A stretch of DNA of 64,000 nucleotides from Chanos chanos (GCF_902362185.1 NC_044504.1:31831841-31895840); one strand, 5' to 3'; positions 1-12,780 are shown, counted from the stretch's first letter. Notes: a model not told the origin generated them from the sequence alone. Made by a program: numbers and translations.

Positions 1-609
1 AAGAGAATGAAAATTTGAAAGTGTTATGCTTTTGAGTGTAAAGCACACAAAAACTTGTAAAAAAGAATAAGTGTAAGTATTTTTAACACTATCTCAGTAA
101 TACATTTTAAAGTACTGCTTTAGCTGACTCTCTTAGATAATGATGAATATGTTTTTTCAAAGGATGAAGAATCTAGAAATTAAGTACCTGTAAAATTTAT
201 TGCACAGTTTTTTTTTTAGAGTTGCAAATTTAGATCACAAATTATTTCAGCAGAATGGTCTCCTAAAGGTCTTTATGTAGTAGTCATCATGAAAAAAAAT
301 CTTTCTTGCATGTTTCCACAGAGGTCAATATGATAACACCAAAAACTCTAAATAATACCTCTATACTTTTTATATTCATTTCCCTTTGATCTTACAAGTG
401 CCCCAGTACATACTGATGAAAATATTCATAACACAATCCCAGGAAAAATATTCTTTAGATGATATACTGTGAATAGAAACAATTGTGTATGCATTTACAG
501 AAACTTCTTTTTGGACAGCACAGTGAACAATATAGACACATCTACAATTGAACCGTGTACAGTAACAAATAACCATTTATAGCCCACATTGCAAATGAGG
601 CTCTATTGT

Positions 610-673
610 TGCTGTGTCAGGAGTTTAAACACAATAGGAGCCACATATTCATTGGGATGGCCGGGTATAAAAG
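610..673 (+). promoter_or_regulatory. Gene 1 promoter: MARE-like site, SOX-like site, TATA box
   Basis: TGCTGTGTCAGGA (610-622) resembles a Maf response element (consensus TGCTGACTCAGCA). ACAATAGG (631-638) resembles a SOX site. TATAAAAG is at 666-673, 85 bp before the start codon. Maf and SOX factors are established activators of vertebrate crystallin promoters; their use here is inferred from motif and spacing, which recur in the other plus-strand genes. Confidence 0.7.
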
Positions 674-750
674 TAAGTGATATAGCAAAGTGTGAGCGGA
701 GCGCAGTTGGAACAGCACAGTTCTGAGGAGCAACCACTAACACTGTGACC

Positions 751-1784
751 ATGGGTAGGGTAAGTAATCCAAAATGACTGTCACTTGCTTACTGTAAACA
801 GACAAACAAATAAACAACCCTGTACAAATATGATTCAGTTGATCACAGAAGTATGTGCAAATGAATGCTGTTGTTGTTAAATTTCTAATCTATAAAGTGA
901 TAATGCTGTGGTTTAGCATGCAATTGTTCTATTAATAATACATCTAATTTCTTTGAAGATTATCTTCTATAGTGATAGGCACTTTCTGGGTGTGGTTATT
1001 CAGACCAGTAATAACAGCTCTGAGCTCTGAAAGTGAACATTTTTATCATGAAAATTAATTTTATTTCCAGATCATCTTTTACGAGGACAGGAACTTTCAG
1101 GGCCGCTCATATGAGTGCATGAGCGACTGTCCTGATATGTCCTCCTACCTGAGCCGCTGCCATTCCTGCAGAGTGGAGAACGGCTGCTTTATGGTTTATG
1201 ACCATCCAAACTATATGGGAAACCAGTACTTCATGAGGAGGGGAGAGTATGCTGACTACATGAATATGTTTGGATGGAGCAGCCCCATCAAGTCCTGCCG
1301 TATGATCCCCATGGTATGAGCAATATTTTGAACTATTTCTTATTCATAGACCACATTTTGAACTATTCCTCATTCCTAGACCACAGTTAACTGAAACTCA
1401 TTTAGATGTGCAATGCATAATATGCCCAGAATGTAAAAGATACTTTGAAATGGTGCAGTGCTTGTTAACAACTTACAAGAAACAGAGAAATTATTTATTC
1501 TACAGCACAGAGGACCCTTCAGGATGAGGATCTACGAAAGGGAGAACTTCGGAGGTCAGATGTATGAACTGATGGACGACTGTGACTCCATCATGGACCG
1601 TTATCGTATGTCTGAGTGCATGTCCTGCCATGTGATGGATGGTCACTGGCTCATGTATGAGCAGCCCCACTACAGAGGCAGGATGTGGTACTTCAGGCCT
1701 GGAGAGTACAGGAACTTCAGAGATATGGGATACAGCAACATGAGGTTCATGAGTATGAAGCGTATCACTGACTCATGCTTTTAA
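751..1784 (+). CDS. crygm2: Gamma-crystallin M2-like (gene 1)
   Basis: Structural lens protein: a soluble monomer of two Greek-key domains packed at very high concentration in fibre cells. Exons are 751-759 (Met-Gly-Arg), 1071-1313 and 1506-1784, spliced GT-AG between codons, giving 176 residues, normal for the family. Exon 2 opens [16 protein letters not shown] and exon 3 holds [13 protein letters not shown] and [15 protein letters not shown], the Greek-key signature strings. It is Met-rich, as in fish gamma-M crystallins, and keeps only the tryptophans after YMNMFG and in DGHWLMYE plus one at RMWYF. The start is the only in-frame ATG after the TATA box. AATAAA lies at 1826-1831. It differs from gene 2 at only four residues (Asn for Ser in VENGC, Lys for Arg in IKSC, Asp for Glu in MDRYR, Lys for Arg near the C-terminus). 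The symbol is family-level; the exact orthologue is not resolvable. Confidence 0.93.
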
Positions 1785-2372
1785 ACCAGTGAAAAACTCA
1801 AGATACCAACTAAATTCATCATCTAAATAAAACATCGCCCTTTGCAAATCTGAGAGCATTTTTGCTTTGTTTTTTCTCCAATCTTAAAGTAAAATCTAAA
1901 ATTTACCACTTTAGTGAAAGATTACAAACACAACAATACAAAGGTGAAGCCAAAATGCTAAGACCTCTTTTATGCAGCAGCAAGTGTAGAACTACAAAGA
2001 TCATCATGCATATGATAATACTTAACTATCTGGGATAGTTTCCATGTTTTTTTTTTAAAGCATGAAGAATTAACACAATCTAGGCCAAAGTTCAAATCGC
2101 TGACTCAGATGGTGAATCAGACAGTAAGCATGTCTGTTGAGATTTTCTTTACAGTTGACATTCAACATGAAATTGCTGACCTTGGGGCTAAGCTAATGAT
2201 TCAATTAAAATGCAACAGAAGTTTCATGATATCCTTGAGCTAAGGACAGGCTTGTGTGAATTGTGGTAGTGCTTATCCTTAATGTAAGCCAATGTGTGGG
2301 CTTGAAACACCTGAAACTGTGTAACTGTGCCGATACAAAAGTCACCTTTGGTGACCATAATGAGGTTTTGAT

Positions 2373-3301
2373 CATAGGCACCGATTTTACTTTTTCCCGT
2401 TGGGTGCTTGGAACATATATGCTTTAAACTGTGCAAAGACCAACATATCACCATATAGGCCTATGTCAGTCAAATGTTGATGTTCAAGTTCAGGTTCAAG
2501 TTTATTTAAATCCCAATATCATTTAAAGTCTCAAAGGGCTTTACATGCCCACATCAAACAAAACAGGATGCCACCAGAGATGTCACTCTTCTGACCAACA
2601 ACCACATCAGTACAAATATAAAATAATTAACAAACAATTCCCTCTTCCACCAAGCAAGTAAAATGAATGCCAAATAGAAAAATAGCACAATAAATCAACA
2701 CATACAACACACCTGATGCAAATCAGTACGCTGATTGCCACTTCAACGAGCAGAATAATGCAACCGACCTAAATATCATTCAAACACTCCTATACAGTTA
2801 GTTTGATGAATTCATCAACAATATCATCTACATCTAAACTTCTGGAGTAGTTCTTGTGACAGTTCAACACAGCAACATGGTTCAGCCTCCTTGACTGGTG
2901 TGTATGAGTGTCTTCAGAGCCACGTGTGCTACTGCTGTCCTTACTAAGTTTAATTAAAACCTTTTTCCAGAATGTTTAAAATGGACAACGACAACATGTG
3001 TCTAATATTAGTTACCTTTGCAACAGCCTTAATTTCAAAGTAAAAGCCAACGCAGCACTTTTGATTGGTCACTTTTTGACCGTGTGGCCTCACCTGTCAC
3101 GGCCTCACTTGTCGATTAAAGATGATGTTTTTAGAAAAAACTGAATAGTGGCTACAGAGGGGGAGCTGTTGGACAACAGTAATGTTTCCAGAGTAGACAC
3201 AAAGTTAAAAATTCACTGCACATAGCATAATTTCCTGGTGGGTGCTCACCATTTCCCGTGGGTGCACGAGCTCCTGAGCTCCCACGGAATCGGCACCTAT
3301 G
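2373..3301. mobile_element. Non-autonomous hAT-like DNA element
   Basis: The ends form terminal inverted repeats: CATAGGCACCGATT on the left, and on the right a sequence whose complement is CATAGGTGCCGATT. The element is flanked by 8-bp near-identical target duplications, GTTTTGAT (2365-2372) and GTCTTGAT (3302-3309), the size typical of hAT elements. The right copy of the segmental duplication reads straight across this site near 11540, so it acts as an empty-site allele. No transposase ORF remains. A second repeat begins inside it near 2486 (TTCAAGTTTATTT followed by CAAAGGGCTTTACAT), like the tail of a common teleost dispersed repeat. Confidence 0.75.
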
Positions 3302-3309
3302 GTCTTGAT

Positions 3310-4802
3310 AGTTTGTCATACCATGAAAAATATGTTCTTAAAAGTTCTGGTACTGCTTGCTAATATACACATAGCATTCCAACTGTGCATATAATCACAA
3401 TATATCACAGCTAGAAATCAATTGATGAAGGAAAGAAATGAGCGATTGTTTGGTAACAAACTAACAAAATAAACTAATTAAAAGCCACATGTGTGGTGTG
3501 ACTTTTGTGTTGATGCTAAGTGCTAATATGCTAAAGATGCTAAGTCAAATTTCAACATTTTCAACCCGCCATGGCAATGATCATCACCCTCTCCTCCATT
3601 GCGCTTGGGAACTAATGTTTTGTAGGAACAAAGGTTTACACAGTTGCGTTCTCCAGAATTCTCAAGAGTGGACCCTTAAACGCTGTTTAACAGGTCTAGT
3701 CCAGTTTTGTCAAACACAGCGGAAAGTTATATCTCTCAGGTTTTTCCACCAGTATCCCTATTTGCCTCCTCAACTTAACCCCTGTCACCTATGCTCCTGC
3801 GAAGACACTGGCATGATTGTTACCTTCTCTTTTCACATTGACTCACAATGACAACATGACAATGTCTGATCATATAATTTCTTAAGAACACTGGACTTGC
3901 ACGTAAAGGCTGACCTTCATGGACCACCCCTGACCTGGCACAAGGACATGATGTGTTATATCCCTTTTCTGACTAAATAGCTTCACTGATTTGCTGGTGA
4001 TTGGCAATGTCTATTTAGCTCTGTCTGTTTGGCTCAAAAAATCCTGCCCACTCCTGCAGTATTTCATTTTGGCACCATCTGTGCTGTTCCTGATACAGTG
4101 CTGGCCTGCAGCCAGACAGCATATGCTAAAGAGCTGCATTCAGGACACTGCAGAGGGAGGTAGATCTCTCCCATGAAAAACCGCTGGTGCAGATTTTGAA
4201 GCTGACAACCCTCCACTATTGCAATCTGCTGATGGCATGGTCTCTCACCCCTTGGGCGTATCACTAACGGTCTGTGTACACCTGAACATTGGCAGCTCCC
4301 TCACACTGGTCTGACCATTCTTATAGCACTCAGACAGGTCTAGCCATTTTTGCTTGTATCCCAGGTAACTGCAGTTTCTCCAAAACATCTGGACTGCGCA
4401 GAGGCAGCAACCACTTGGTGTCCGCCTTGCTTCCAAAGTAATCTCAGTGAATTCAGAGGCCATATCACTTGCAGGAAAAGTGTGATAAGAGCCGTGGGTT
4501 GTTCTGCCAGGGGTGAAATTCTCTCACCATCACCCTGAAAACATGCTCTACAGGACTTGGAATTCAAAAGATTTTCCTACTCCCAGTTAGGCCAGTGTGA
4601 ACCACCAAATACTGCTAGACAAGGACAAGAGAGACTGAGAAGCATTCATCACCCTTATTTTGGTACAGATATGTTCGCTACACCCTAGCCTCAGTACCCG
4701 TAAGCATTTCAGAAACTATTATCCACAGGGGGTGTGATGCCACTTGGATGACATTAGTGTTTATTGTCTTATGGCCGGGGATGGCTAGTATAAATGGGCC
4801 TA
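3310..4802. other. Intergenic, no gene seen
   Basis: Noncoding flank. The 3302-3420 and 4600-4785 parts match the right copy of the segmental duplication. Short ORFs here have no recognisable family and no shared frame with the other copy. Confidence 0.6.
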
Positions 4803-5640
4803 CAGGGCTAAGCCCCCCCTATCTTTTACAATAAAGATGAGAAAATTATTGTTAAAAAAAACTTATAACAGATTGTTTTAAATTTTGGCGGAACCAACAG
4901 CAACAAATAGTCACAAGAAAAACGCAGGATATATCTAAATGGGTTTATTTTTTAGAGCCCAAACACAGTAGCATCAGCATCCATTCATCTTCATCGGGTT
5001 AAGTGAGTGACAGGTGTCATGGCATGCCCCTTTGATTTGCTGATCATATGGGCTAAATTAATTCAGCCCACAGGCCATTGACTTTTGACCAATGACAGCA
5101 GTTGCACAGACGGTACGTACGGTGAGGTGCTAGTGTAGCACCTACATGTATGAGAGTGGGGAGAAAGAAGTGAGTGATTGTGGCAATGGTGGGCGTTAGC
5201 ATGAACAAGGCGTATTGTTTACTCTCTTGTCTATTTACTTCGATATCTTTGGTGGAAAAACTGGAAGTGAAGAGACTGGGGACACATCGTCCAAACGATG
5301 TTCAAATAACACAAAAGGACAAACGACAAAACTGTAAGTTTTGTAACTTGGTTTTAAAGGAGGGACTGGCTAGTGATTAGTGTAGCCAAGAATTTGCTTT
5401 TCTGTTTCCCATGCTTGCTTTTTGGAGGAGACACGGCTTAGTCCATGAATTCCTGCAAGTTTCAGCTTTGCAACCAAACCCCCCCCAGAACCCGAAGACT
5501 CATTGGTTTCCCTCACACTGCCCGGCAGGTTGTAGGGGACGCCATGGGATCGCGGGACGGCATTGTTTACTGTCGGGACTACAACAGTTTTTGATCGTCT
5601 TCGATCCTCCAACTTTCGTTCTTGATTTATGAAAACATTC
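4803..5640 (+). mobile_element. Probable hAT-type relic (zinc-finger MYM/TTF-like)
   Basis: It starts with CAGGGCTAAGCC, a form common at hAT termini. At about 5265-5340 it encodes a short peptide containing LGTHRPNDVQITQKDKRQN, which resembles the region before the TTF zinc finger of hAT-derived ZMYM1-like proteins. No catalytic domain follows, and I could not find the other terminus. It falls in a stretch missing from the right copy of the segmental duplication. Family assignment is from memory of the protein family and is tentative. Confidence 0.35.
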
Positions 5641-5647
5641 TTGGCAA

Positions 5648-5703
5648 ATGCTTTCACCTTTGTTTGCCTTGGTCCATGCTTTCACCTTTGTTTGCCTTGG
5701 TCC
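5648..5703. repeat. Two tandem copies of a 28-bp unit
   Basis: The unit beginning ATGCTTTCACCTTTGTTTGC occurs at 5648-5675 and again at 5676-5703 without change. A partial third copy (ATGAATTTCACCTGTGTT) follows. Confidence 0.85.
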
Positions 5704-5995
5704 ATGAATTTCACCTGTGTTCAGTACGGATGACCCCAGCTGTCCCTCTCAGTCATGGCCCTGTGTTGCAAAGCGGTTGTGATAAAAACAGTTGCAGTAT
5801 CTATTGGCAGACGTTAGAGTTGGAACACGTTTTGTAGTGCATCCCTAGGTATACCCTTTTCTGGCATTGTAGGCTACATGATAGAGCATTCTGTTCTATC
5901 ATGCAGCTTTTCATTCCATCATTCTTGCATATTTTGTTTTTGTTAAAAATGGCATGTGCTAATGTGTACAAGTAGTCAAATGGTATGTAGCCTAT

Positions 5996-6016
5996 ATGTG
6001 TGTGTGTGTGTGTGTA

Positions 6017-6081
<65 letters not shown>

Positions 6082-6086
6082 GAAAG
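5996..6086. repeat. (TG)n-(AG)n compound microsatellite
   Basis: About 40 bp of TG dinucleotides run directly into about 45 bp of AG dinucleotides. The long minus-strand ORF here (Ser-Leu and Thr-His runs) is an artefact of this repeat. Confidence 0.95.
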
Positions 6087-7169
6087 ACAGAAACAGAGTT
6101 TGTTGGCATCAGGCCAGTCTTGTGGGTACCTCTCTATAGTGTTGTTGCTATAACAAGGTATATAGTGTCCTTGCTGTAACTTGGTATCTCAGATGTGATG
6201 CTACTGTTGCTGCAGTGTGAACTATTGATGGGTATAATGCACTTGTTAGCCCACCCACCCAATATCACCACCAGCCGTCACTGCTTATGGCTATTGAATA
6301 TGCTGTCCTGTTCCAGGACTCCAAAACACTCACATGGACATTGGCACCAATGGACTTTTCTATTTCAGAAATTTTATAAGGAGAGCTCCACACTGGCCCC
6401 TTTTGACCTTAAGCACATAACTACTAAACCACTGCCTCTGAATATAGCATGGGAGGATGCTGTCACTCACTCACACAGACAAAAAGGAGGTCACACACAG
6501 TGGAGAATGTTCCCATGGTGTATAAAATTTGATTTTCAAAAGATTCACCAAACCCTTAAAATGCTCCTAGTTATTGAAGGCATAGAATGTGCTAGCATGT
6601 GGATCCCACACTGGTCTACAAGACTCCTGTGTTTAATAATGATATAATCTATAAACAGCTGACCTGCCACTATCTGAGAATTATAACACAACAAAAACAG
6701 CAAACGGTTTGCCATGGTGCCATACTTTCAAATCAGAATTTCTTCTGTCCATACAGGGTTCACTTTACTTTAACATTAAAATAATAGGCCTATTACTATT
6801 GTTGCTAAATACCCACATCAAAAGAGGGTGATAGGCTAGCCTACATCTATTCTGTCTGTTGAGATGAATTAACGTGCAGTAATCCACTTGGTTTTTATAG
6901 ATGACATTACTTTCTCAGGCTACAAAAACACTCTAAAATGAAGTGAAGATACATGCTTTTAAATGCAAAAGTTAAGCTACCTGGTCTGATATTCCCATGC
7001 ATGGCTCCAGTTGCTTACATGAGCTTGTAAGGGAGACGTAAATTTCTGAATGAGGACGCTAAGGAGGCATTATTCATCGCAAATAAAGCGTAAAGTTATA
7101 ATAATCTAAGTAAATAAGTATTAGTAATAGAAAGCATGTAAGGTCAACACATGGTATCCTCCCTGTCCA

Positions 7170-7855
7170 CACTAAAGGCCAATTTATACTTCTGCATTGA
7201 ATCTACGCCGTATGTGCGGCATAGGCTCTGCGTAGCCGCGTACCCTACGCCGTAGCCTGACCCCAAAAAATGTAACTATGCGTCGCTGCGACACGCTTCG
7301 AAGCAGACCACAACAACTGTGATTGGTCCGCTTGGTAGCATCACCCTCCTTCTGCTCAATCAGTTCAATGGTCATACATACCATCTCCTCCTCTTCTGTC
7401 TTTTCTGTGTTGCAGTAATTTCAGTAAAAGTAACTGTAGTTCAGCATTTATTAGCTCCAACTCCAACATGATCCACTCAGTCTCAGTCACCATTGTAAAT
7501 TGTCGGTAAAATGGTGAACTGAGAGCGCGTTATTTTGAGAGCTCCGTTTGTTTGTCCCCCAAATTTGGGGGACAAACAAGCTCTCAAAATAACTCTCAAA
7601 ATAAGTTTAGTAACTAGTCCTTCTTTTGAACGCAAAACTTGTTTTACAAATATTTTGCTCTGCAAGGACTGAACTCTGACTTTTTATTTAACATTATTCT
7701 CTCAATACAGTGGCATAGAAACTGCGTTTTGGCGATGTACTTACAGAGCGACGCAGACACACTACGTAGAAGTATAAATACTCACAAGGCGTAGGCCACC
7801 CCCGTAGGCTACGGCGTAGGCTCCGTTTAGAGCCTACGCAGAAGTATGTATCAGT
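7170..7855. mobile_element. MITE-like element with long imperfect inverted ends
   Basis: The left end (7177 onward, GGCCAATTTATACTTCTGC followed by CTACGCCGTA motifs) is echoed in inverted form at the right end (to about 7852, GCAGAAGTATGTATC preceded by CCTACGCCGTAG-type motifs). It has no coding capacity. CpG-bearing repeats of TACGCCGTAG occur at both ends. Exact ends and target duplication are not clear. I recognise the pattern as a common fish DNA-transposon derivative but cannot name the family. Confidence 0.6.
7530..7592. repeat. Near-perfect inverted repeat (hairpin)
   Basis: TTATTTTGAGAGCTCCGTTTG through GTCCCCC is followed, after a few bases, by its reverse complement (GGGGGAC ... 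CTCTCAAAATAA), with a small bulge in the left arm. It lies inside the MITE-like element at 7170-7855. Confidence 0.8.
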
Positions 7856-7859
7856 TTTA

Positions 7860-8396
7860 ACCCGGGTAAATTTGAAAACGCAGTTATATCTCCGTTTAGC
7901 CCTTCCGTCCACACTAGAATACTGTAGTGTACACTAGTTCTCAAAACGTTGTCGTATGGATGTGAAAGTTTTTAAAAACGCAAAGGACAATCTGCTGGAC
8001 ATAGTCTAAACAGTGTTTTCCGCCACCGAAAACGTTTCAAAAACGCTCTCTGAGGTTAATAAAGGCACTGGGTTCACATTGTAATGTGGACAGGGAAAAT
8101 GGAGAGTTTCAGAAACGATGATGTATGGTTGCCAAGACACTGGTGAAAGTTTGTGCTCCGGTCCACTATCACTGCCTTCTGTCATATTTTCACTGACACA
8201 CAACAAACCCACGTTGCACGGTGCGCCTGCATCTGGGAGACTGTTGGTAACTTTGTTTGATGCTGGACAGTATACGTGAGTTGATCACCGCAGTAATCAT
8301 CCACGGTTTTAACGCTGATCAAAATTTGAAACGGTTATACTAACCGTCGGGACTTTTACCGTGGTTATGGTGAAACCGTTTCATCCCTAACACTCA
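7860..8396. repeat. Other dispersed-repeat fragments
   Basis: 7860-8110 is rich in AAAACG/CGTTTT words and carries GTCCACACTAG, a pattern common to teleost inverted-repeat elements. 8305-8396 holds AACGGTTATACTAACCGTC and ends ACCGTTTCATCCCTAAC, which looks like the end of another repeat read on the minus strand. Neither encodes protein. The assignment is by recollection of repeat style only. Confidence 0.4.
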
Positions 8397-9793
8397 AGTG
8401 TCTTTAAGATTATAACATCCTTGCTGACTCAGTGACCTACTGATATTCAGTTGGTCTTATTACATTCACTAAATGGATTCCAGTTAAGAAGCAAAGTCCT
8501 GGGTTTTCTCGCTCTTTAGAAAGCCATTGTCTGCTGTCCTGTAGTCAGGCCCATATCAAATGCTTATCACTAACATTCCTTACCCCTTTGAAATTCGTTA
8601 CAACTTCATCACCATTATGCCTTTCCTCTCTGCACTGGTCACAAACATGTCCACCTTCAAAAAAGTCTTCTCCTGTTTGGGTATACATGTTTCAAATTAA
8701 AAAAAAAATGATCTAGAATGGACTCTGCATATCCCTGTTACTCAGAACTGAATCTGCTGCTTTAACAAAACGAATAAAAAAAACAGACTACATGAACATA
8801 AAGAGTCCAGTTAGAATTTCAAAATACTGTACTAAACTAAAAACTATATTATATAGAAACAAGCACAGCAAAGTGTGAATGATAAATCAATCAACACTAT
8901 GCTCCAATAATCTATCAATCACAAGATCTCTTGCTGTTGACAACATCCGTAACTCCATATATTGCACACCCACTATGCATTTTGACCTGATATTTCTGAA
9001 TTTAGGCTGACTAGTGGCATGTTCTTCCCATACTGATCCCTAAATATGCAAAAAGAAATGTTCAAGAGGTAGAAATCAACAAAATTGATCTGCATCAGAA
9101 GGACAAAAAATGTACAATGCTATCATTAAACATCATCAAGCTAATTAAGAAAGCTGTGAGGAGGAGGCCTCTGTTTAGGACAACCAACCAAAAAGCGTTC
9201 TGGCTTTGCTAAACATTACAGAAATTTGAAAATGTTATGCTTCTGAAAATAAAACATGAAATACACACAAAAAACTTATGAAAATAATTAGTGTGATTAT
9301 TTTGTACACTATTTGGGCAATACGTTATAAAATATTATTTTTGTAGACTCTCTTTAAAAAAATTCAGGACCTGTAATATTTATTGTCTTTTTCAGAGTGA
9401 TTTACAAATTTAGATCACATATAATTCCAGCAGAATAGTCAACTGGAGGTTTTTATGTAGTAGTCACTATGAAAATACTAAAACATTTCTTTCTTGCTTG
9501 TTTAGAGGTTGGGATGATAACATCAAAAACTTGTAAATACTTTTCTGTACTATTTATTCAATTCACTTTGATCCTTACAAGTGCCCCAGCCCAAAGAATG
9601 GAAGATGTTCAAAGAAGAAAAGATGCTCTTTTGATGCTATACATTGAACCAAAATTATTTTGTATGCATTTACAGAAACTTCTTTTCAGACAGTACAAAC
9701 GGCGAACAGTATGGACACATCTACAATTGAACCGTGTACAGTAACAAATAACCATTTATAATCCACATTGCATAGTGAGCCTCTATTTACTGT

Positions 9794-9857
9794 TGCTGTG
9801 TCAGGAGTTTAAACACAATAGGAGCCACATATTCATTGGGATGGCCGGGTATAAAAG
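9794..9857 (+). promoter_or_regulatory. Gene 2 promoter: MARE-like, SOX-like, TATA
   Basis: TGCTGTGTCAGGA is at 9794-9806, ACAATAGG at 9815-9822 and TATAAAAG at 9850-9857. The block is nearly identical to that of gene 1, with the same 85-bp distance from TATA to the start codon. Confidence 0.7.
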
Positions 9858-9934
9858 TAAGTGATATAACAAAGTGTGAGCGGAGCGCAGTTGGAACAGC
9901 ACAGTTCTGAGGAACAACCGCTGACAGTGTAACC

Positions 9935-10962
9935 ATGGGTAGGGTAAGTAATCCAAAGTGGTATTCATGCACTAATTGTGAACAAAAATTTACCAAAGAA
10001 ATAAACAATCAAACAAATTCTGTACAAAAATTTTCTAGCTGATCATAAAAATAAAAATCTATTCTCCTGTAATATATATATGCTGTTGTTAAAATTCTAA
10101 TCTATGAACTGATATCGCTGTAGATTAGCATGCAGTTGTTCTATTAATAATACATCTAATTTCTTTCAAGATTATCTTCTATAATGATAGGAACTTTCTG
10201 GGTGTGGTTATTCAGACCAGTGATGACAGCTCTGAGCTCTGAAAGTGAACATTTTTATAATGAAAATTAATTTTATTTCCAGATCATCTTTTACGAGGAC
10301 AGGAACTTTCAGGGCCGCTCATATGAGTGTATGAGCGACTGTCCTGATATGTCCTCCTACCTGAGCCGCTGCCATTCCTGCAGGGTGGAGAGCGGCTGCT
10401 TCATGGTTTATGACCATCCAAACTATATGGGAAACCAGTACTTCATGAGGAGGGGAGAGTATGCTGACTACATGAATATGTTTGGATGGAGCAGCCCCAT
10501 CAGGTCCTGCCGTATGATCCCTATGGTATGAGCAATATTTTGAACTATTTCTTATTCCTAGATCACATTTAATTAAGACTCAAATTTGTGTGCACAATGG
10601 ATAATATACCCAGAATGTAACTTTGAAATGGTGCACAGGTTGTTAACTACCTTCAATAAATAGAGAAATTATTCGTTCTACAGCACAGAGGACCCTTCAG
10701 GATGAGGATCTACGAAAGGGAGAACTTCGGAGGTCAGATGTATGAACTGATGGACGACTGTGACTCCATCATGGAACGTTATCGTATGTCTGAGTGCATG
10801 TCCTGCCACGTGATGGACGGTCACTGGCTCATGTATGAGCAGCCCCACTACAGAGGCAGGATGTGGTACTTCAGGCCTGGAGAGTACAGGAACTTCAGAG
10901 ATATGGGATACAGCAACATGAGGTTCATGAGTATGAGGCGTATCACTGACTCATGCTTTTAA
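9935..10962 (+). CDS. crygm2: Gamma-crystallin M2-like (gene 2)
   Basis: Two-domain lens structural protein of 176 residues. Exons are 9935-9943 (Met-Gly-Arg), 10283-10525 and 10684-10962. Introns of 339 and 158 bp have GTAAGT/AG and GTATGA/AG ends. Greek-key markers are [14 protein letters not shown] in exon 2 and [17 protein letters not shown] plus [15 protein letters not shown] in exon 3. The N-terminal domain ends IRSCRMIPM, as in its relatives. AATAAA is at 11004-11009. It is the duplicate of gene 1 (four residue differences) and the two share a derived DHPNYMG and SSPI compared with genes 3-8. The GTATGA second donor is shared by genes 1 and 2 only; the other Met-rich genes use GTAAGG or GTAAGA. 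The symbol is family-level. Confidence 0.93.
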
Positions 10963-11009
10963 ACCAGTGAAAAACTCATGATGTCAGTTTAATTCAACAC
11001 CTAAATAAA

Positions 11010-12000
11010 ACGTTTACCTTTGCAAATCTGAGAGTGTTTTTGGTTTGCTTGCTTGTTTGTTTGTTTGTCTTAAAATAAAATCTAAAATTTACCACTTTAG
11101 TGAAAGATTAAGAGCTTATAAATACAAAGGCGAAATCAAAATGTTAATACTCCTTAAATGGAACAGTAAGTATAGAACTATTAACGTTATCATGCACATG
11201 ATGATGCTGAGTACTTTGGATTTGTTTCAGTTTTCATGAGTTTTCATGAGTGTATCACAAAGTTAGCATGTTTATTTACACATTTATAATAATTTATATT
11301 TAATGTGAAATAGTGTAATTTAGAAAATGGTTAGTACCTTCTTTGGGGCTAAACTAAGAGCTCTCTTAAAATGTAACAGAGTTTTTATGATAACCTTGGG
11401 CTAAGAGAAGCCAATGTGGATCAGGACACTGCTTAACCCTAAAGATATGCATGGACAGGGCTTGAAATGCAAATTAAACTCTACATAACTCTCTCAGTGT
11501 AACCAGTCATGTTTGGCGACCATAACAAGATTTTGGTACTGTGTCTTCCCATGAAAAAATACTTTCATAAAATATGTAGGTATTGCTTCCTGCTACTCAC
11601 TTAACATTTCAGCTGTGTGTGTAATCACAATATATCACAGCAAAATCCACTTACCTTGCTGTATTTAATATCATAAACAATACTCATTTTCCTCTTCCAA
11701 CAAATTAAACAGTCCCATCATCACTGTGTATATGAGCTTCCCAGTCTTGGGCAACATAATTCAAAAATGTTGCAAGCTAAGCTACCAGTTACTTTAGAAA
11801 AACATACCTCAGTTATGTGAAAGCTATCCTTCAGAGAAATGTAGCTATGCTAGCTATGCTACAAGTTGCATGACAGAAGTAGGTAGTTACAGTGAAGCGT
11901 CATCATTATTGATGTTGTCTCTGGGGTTCATTAAAATTTGTGTTCTTCCAATAAAACAAATTCTTCTAATAACTGTCCATTATGAGACATCCATAATGTC
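11010..12000. other. Intergenic, no gene seen
   Basis: Gene 2 3' flank. 11385-11650 matches the gene 1 flank. 11740-11900 has repeated AGCTA/GTAGCT words (GTAGCTATGCTAGCTATGCTACA) like a common teleost repeat, not classified. Confidence 0.5.
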
Positions 12001-12780
12001 AAGTCAAGTCACTTTTATTTAGATAGCACATCTAAAAACAATAGGAGTTGACCCAAAGTGCTTTCCAAGGATTATCAATGATTATCAATACAAGTATACA
12101 TAGATAAGAGGAATAGGGAGTAAGGGTAAAAGGAGGACAAAGAGAAAACACGTAAGAAAAATACCAGATAGAAAAACAAAACTAGATAACCAAGTTAAAA
12201 CTGAGATAAAACAGATGAGCGAAAGGAATAATACATAAAAGGCAAGATGAAAATGAAAAATACGTAAAACAAACAAAATGATGAGATGAAAATCAGGCAA
12301 GACATAATTGAAAATGATAAAATCAAAATCAAAGTAGTAAAATCAGAAATTCAGAAAAGCTCATTAAAACCAAGAACAGATAAGAATGCAGTAAAAGGAT
12401 GTTAAAAATAAATTAAGAGTGAACTTGACAAAAACCTTGGGGCAACCTCAGACTTAGCTAAAAGCAAGAGAAAAAAGGTGAGTCTTTAAATTTGATAAAA
12501 AAAATTGTCAGTGGTAGGACAGGATTTAATGTGGGAATGGGAGACTACTCCAGAGCCTGAGGGCAGCAACGGAAAAAGCCTGGTCGCCTCTGGTTTTGAG
12601 GCGTGAGTGGGGGACTGAGAGGAGTTGTTGTGAGGATGACATAAGTGATTTGGGGGTAGAATATAGACTCAGCAGATCAGTAATATATTGTGGAGCTAAT
12701 CCACTGAGAGCTTTAAAAATAAGTAGTAAAATTTTAAAATCAATTCTGATTTTAAAACATGAACAAGTTCTTACATGAAC
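12001..12780 (+). repeat. Common teleost dispersed repeat, class uncertain
   Basis: It starts AAGTCAAGTCACTTTTATTT with ACCCAAAGTGCTTT nearby. It continues to GGGAGACTACTCCAGAGCC, GCAGCAACGGAAAAAGCC and GAGCTTTAAAAATAAGTAG, and ends with ATTTTAAAATCAATTCT. I recognise this series as a widespread fish interspersed repeat, but I cannot state its Dfam family. It is absent from the left copy of the segmental duplication, so it was inserted after, or lost since, the duplication. Confidence 0.55.

Larger units (their letters stand above)
1..6680. repeat. Left copy of a ~9-kb segmental duplication (carries gene 1)
   Basis: Read against 9215-15520, this block is collinear. The upstream flank (1-600 with 9215-9780), the whole of gene 1 with gene 2, the 3' flank (2224-2372 and 3302-3420 with 11385-11650), and blocks near 4600-4785 and 6330-6680 (with 14690-14870 and 15085-15520) all match with scattered differences. 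Each copy carries its own later insertions: a hAT-like element at 2373 and other repeats at 4803-6190 here, against a 12.0-12.8 kb repeat and an LTR fossil in the right copy. The boundaries are by eye, and the left boundary may lie outside the window. Confidence 0.75.

Noticed and set aside
5801-6109. 102-residue Ser-Leu/Thr-His repeat ORF, and a similar Pro-rich ORF at 27876-28127
   Set aside because: Products of microsatellite translation.
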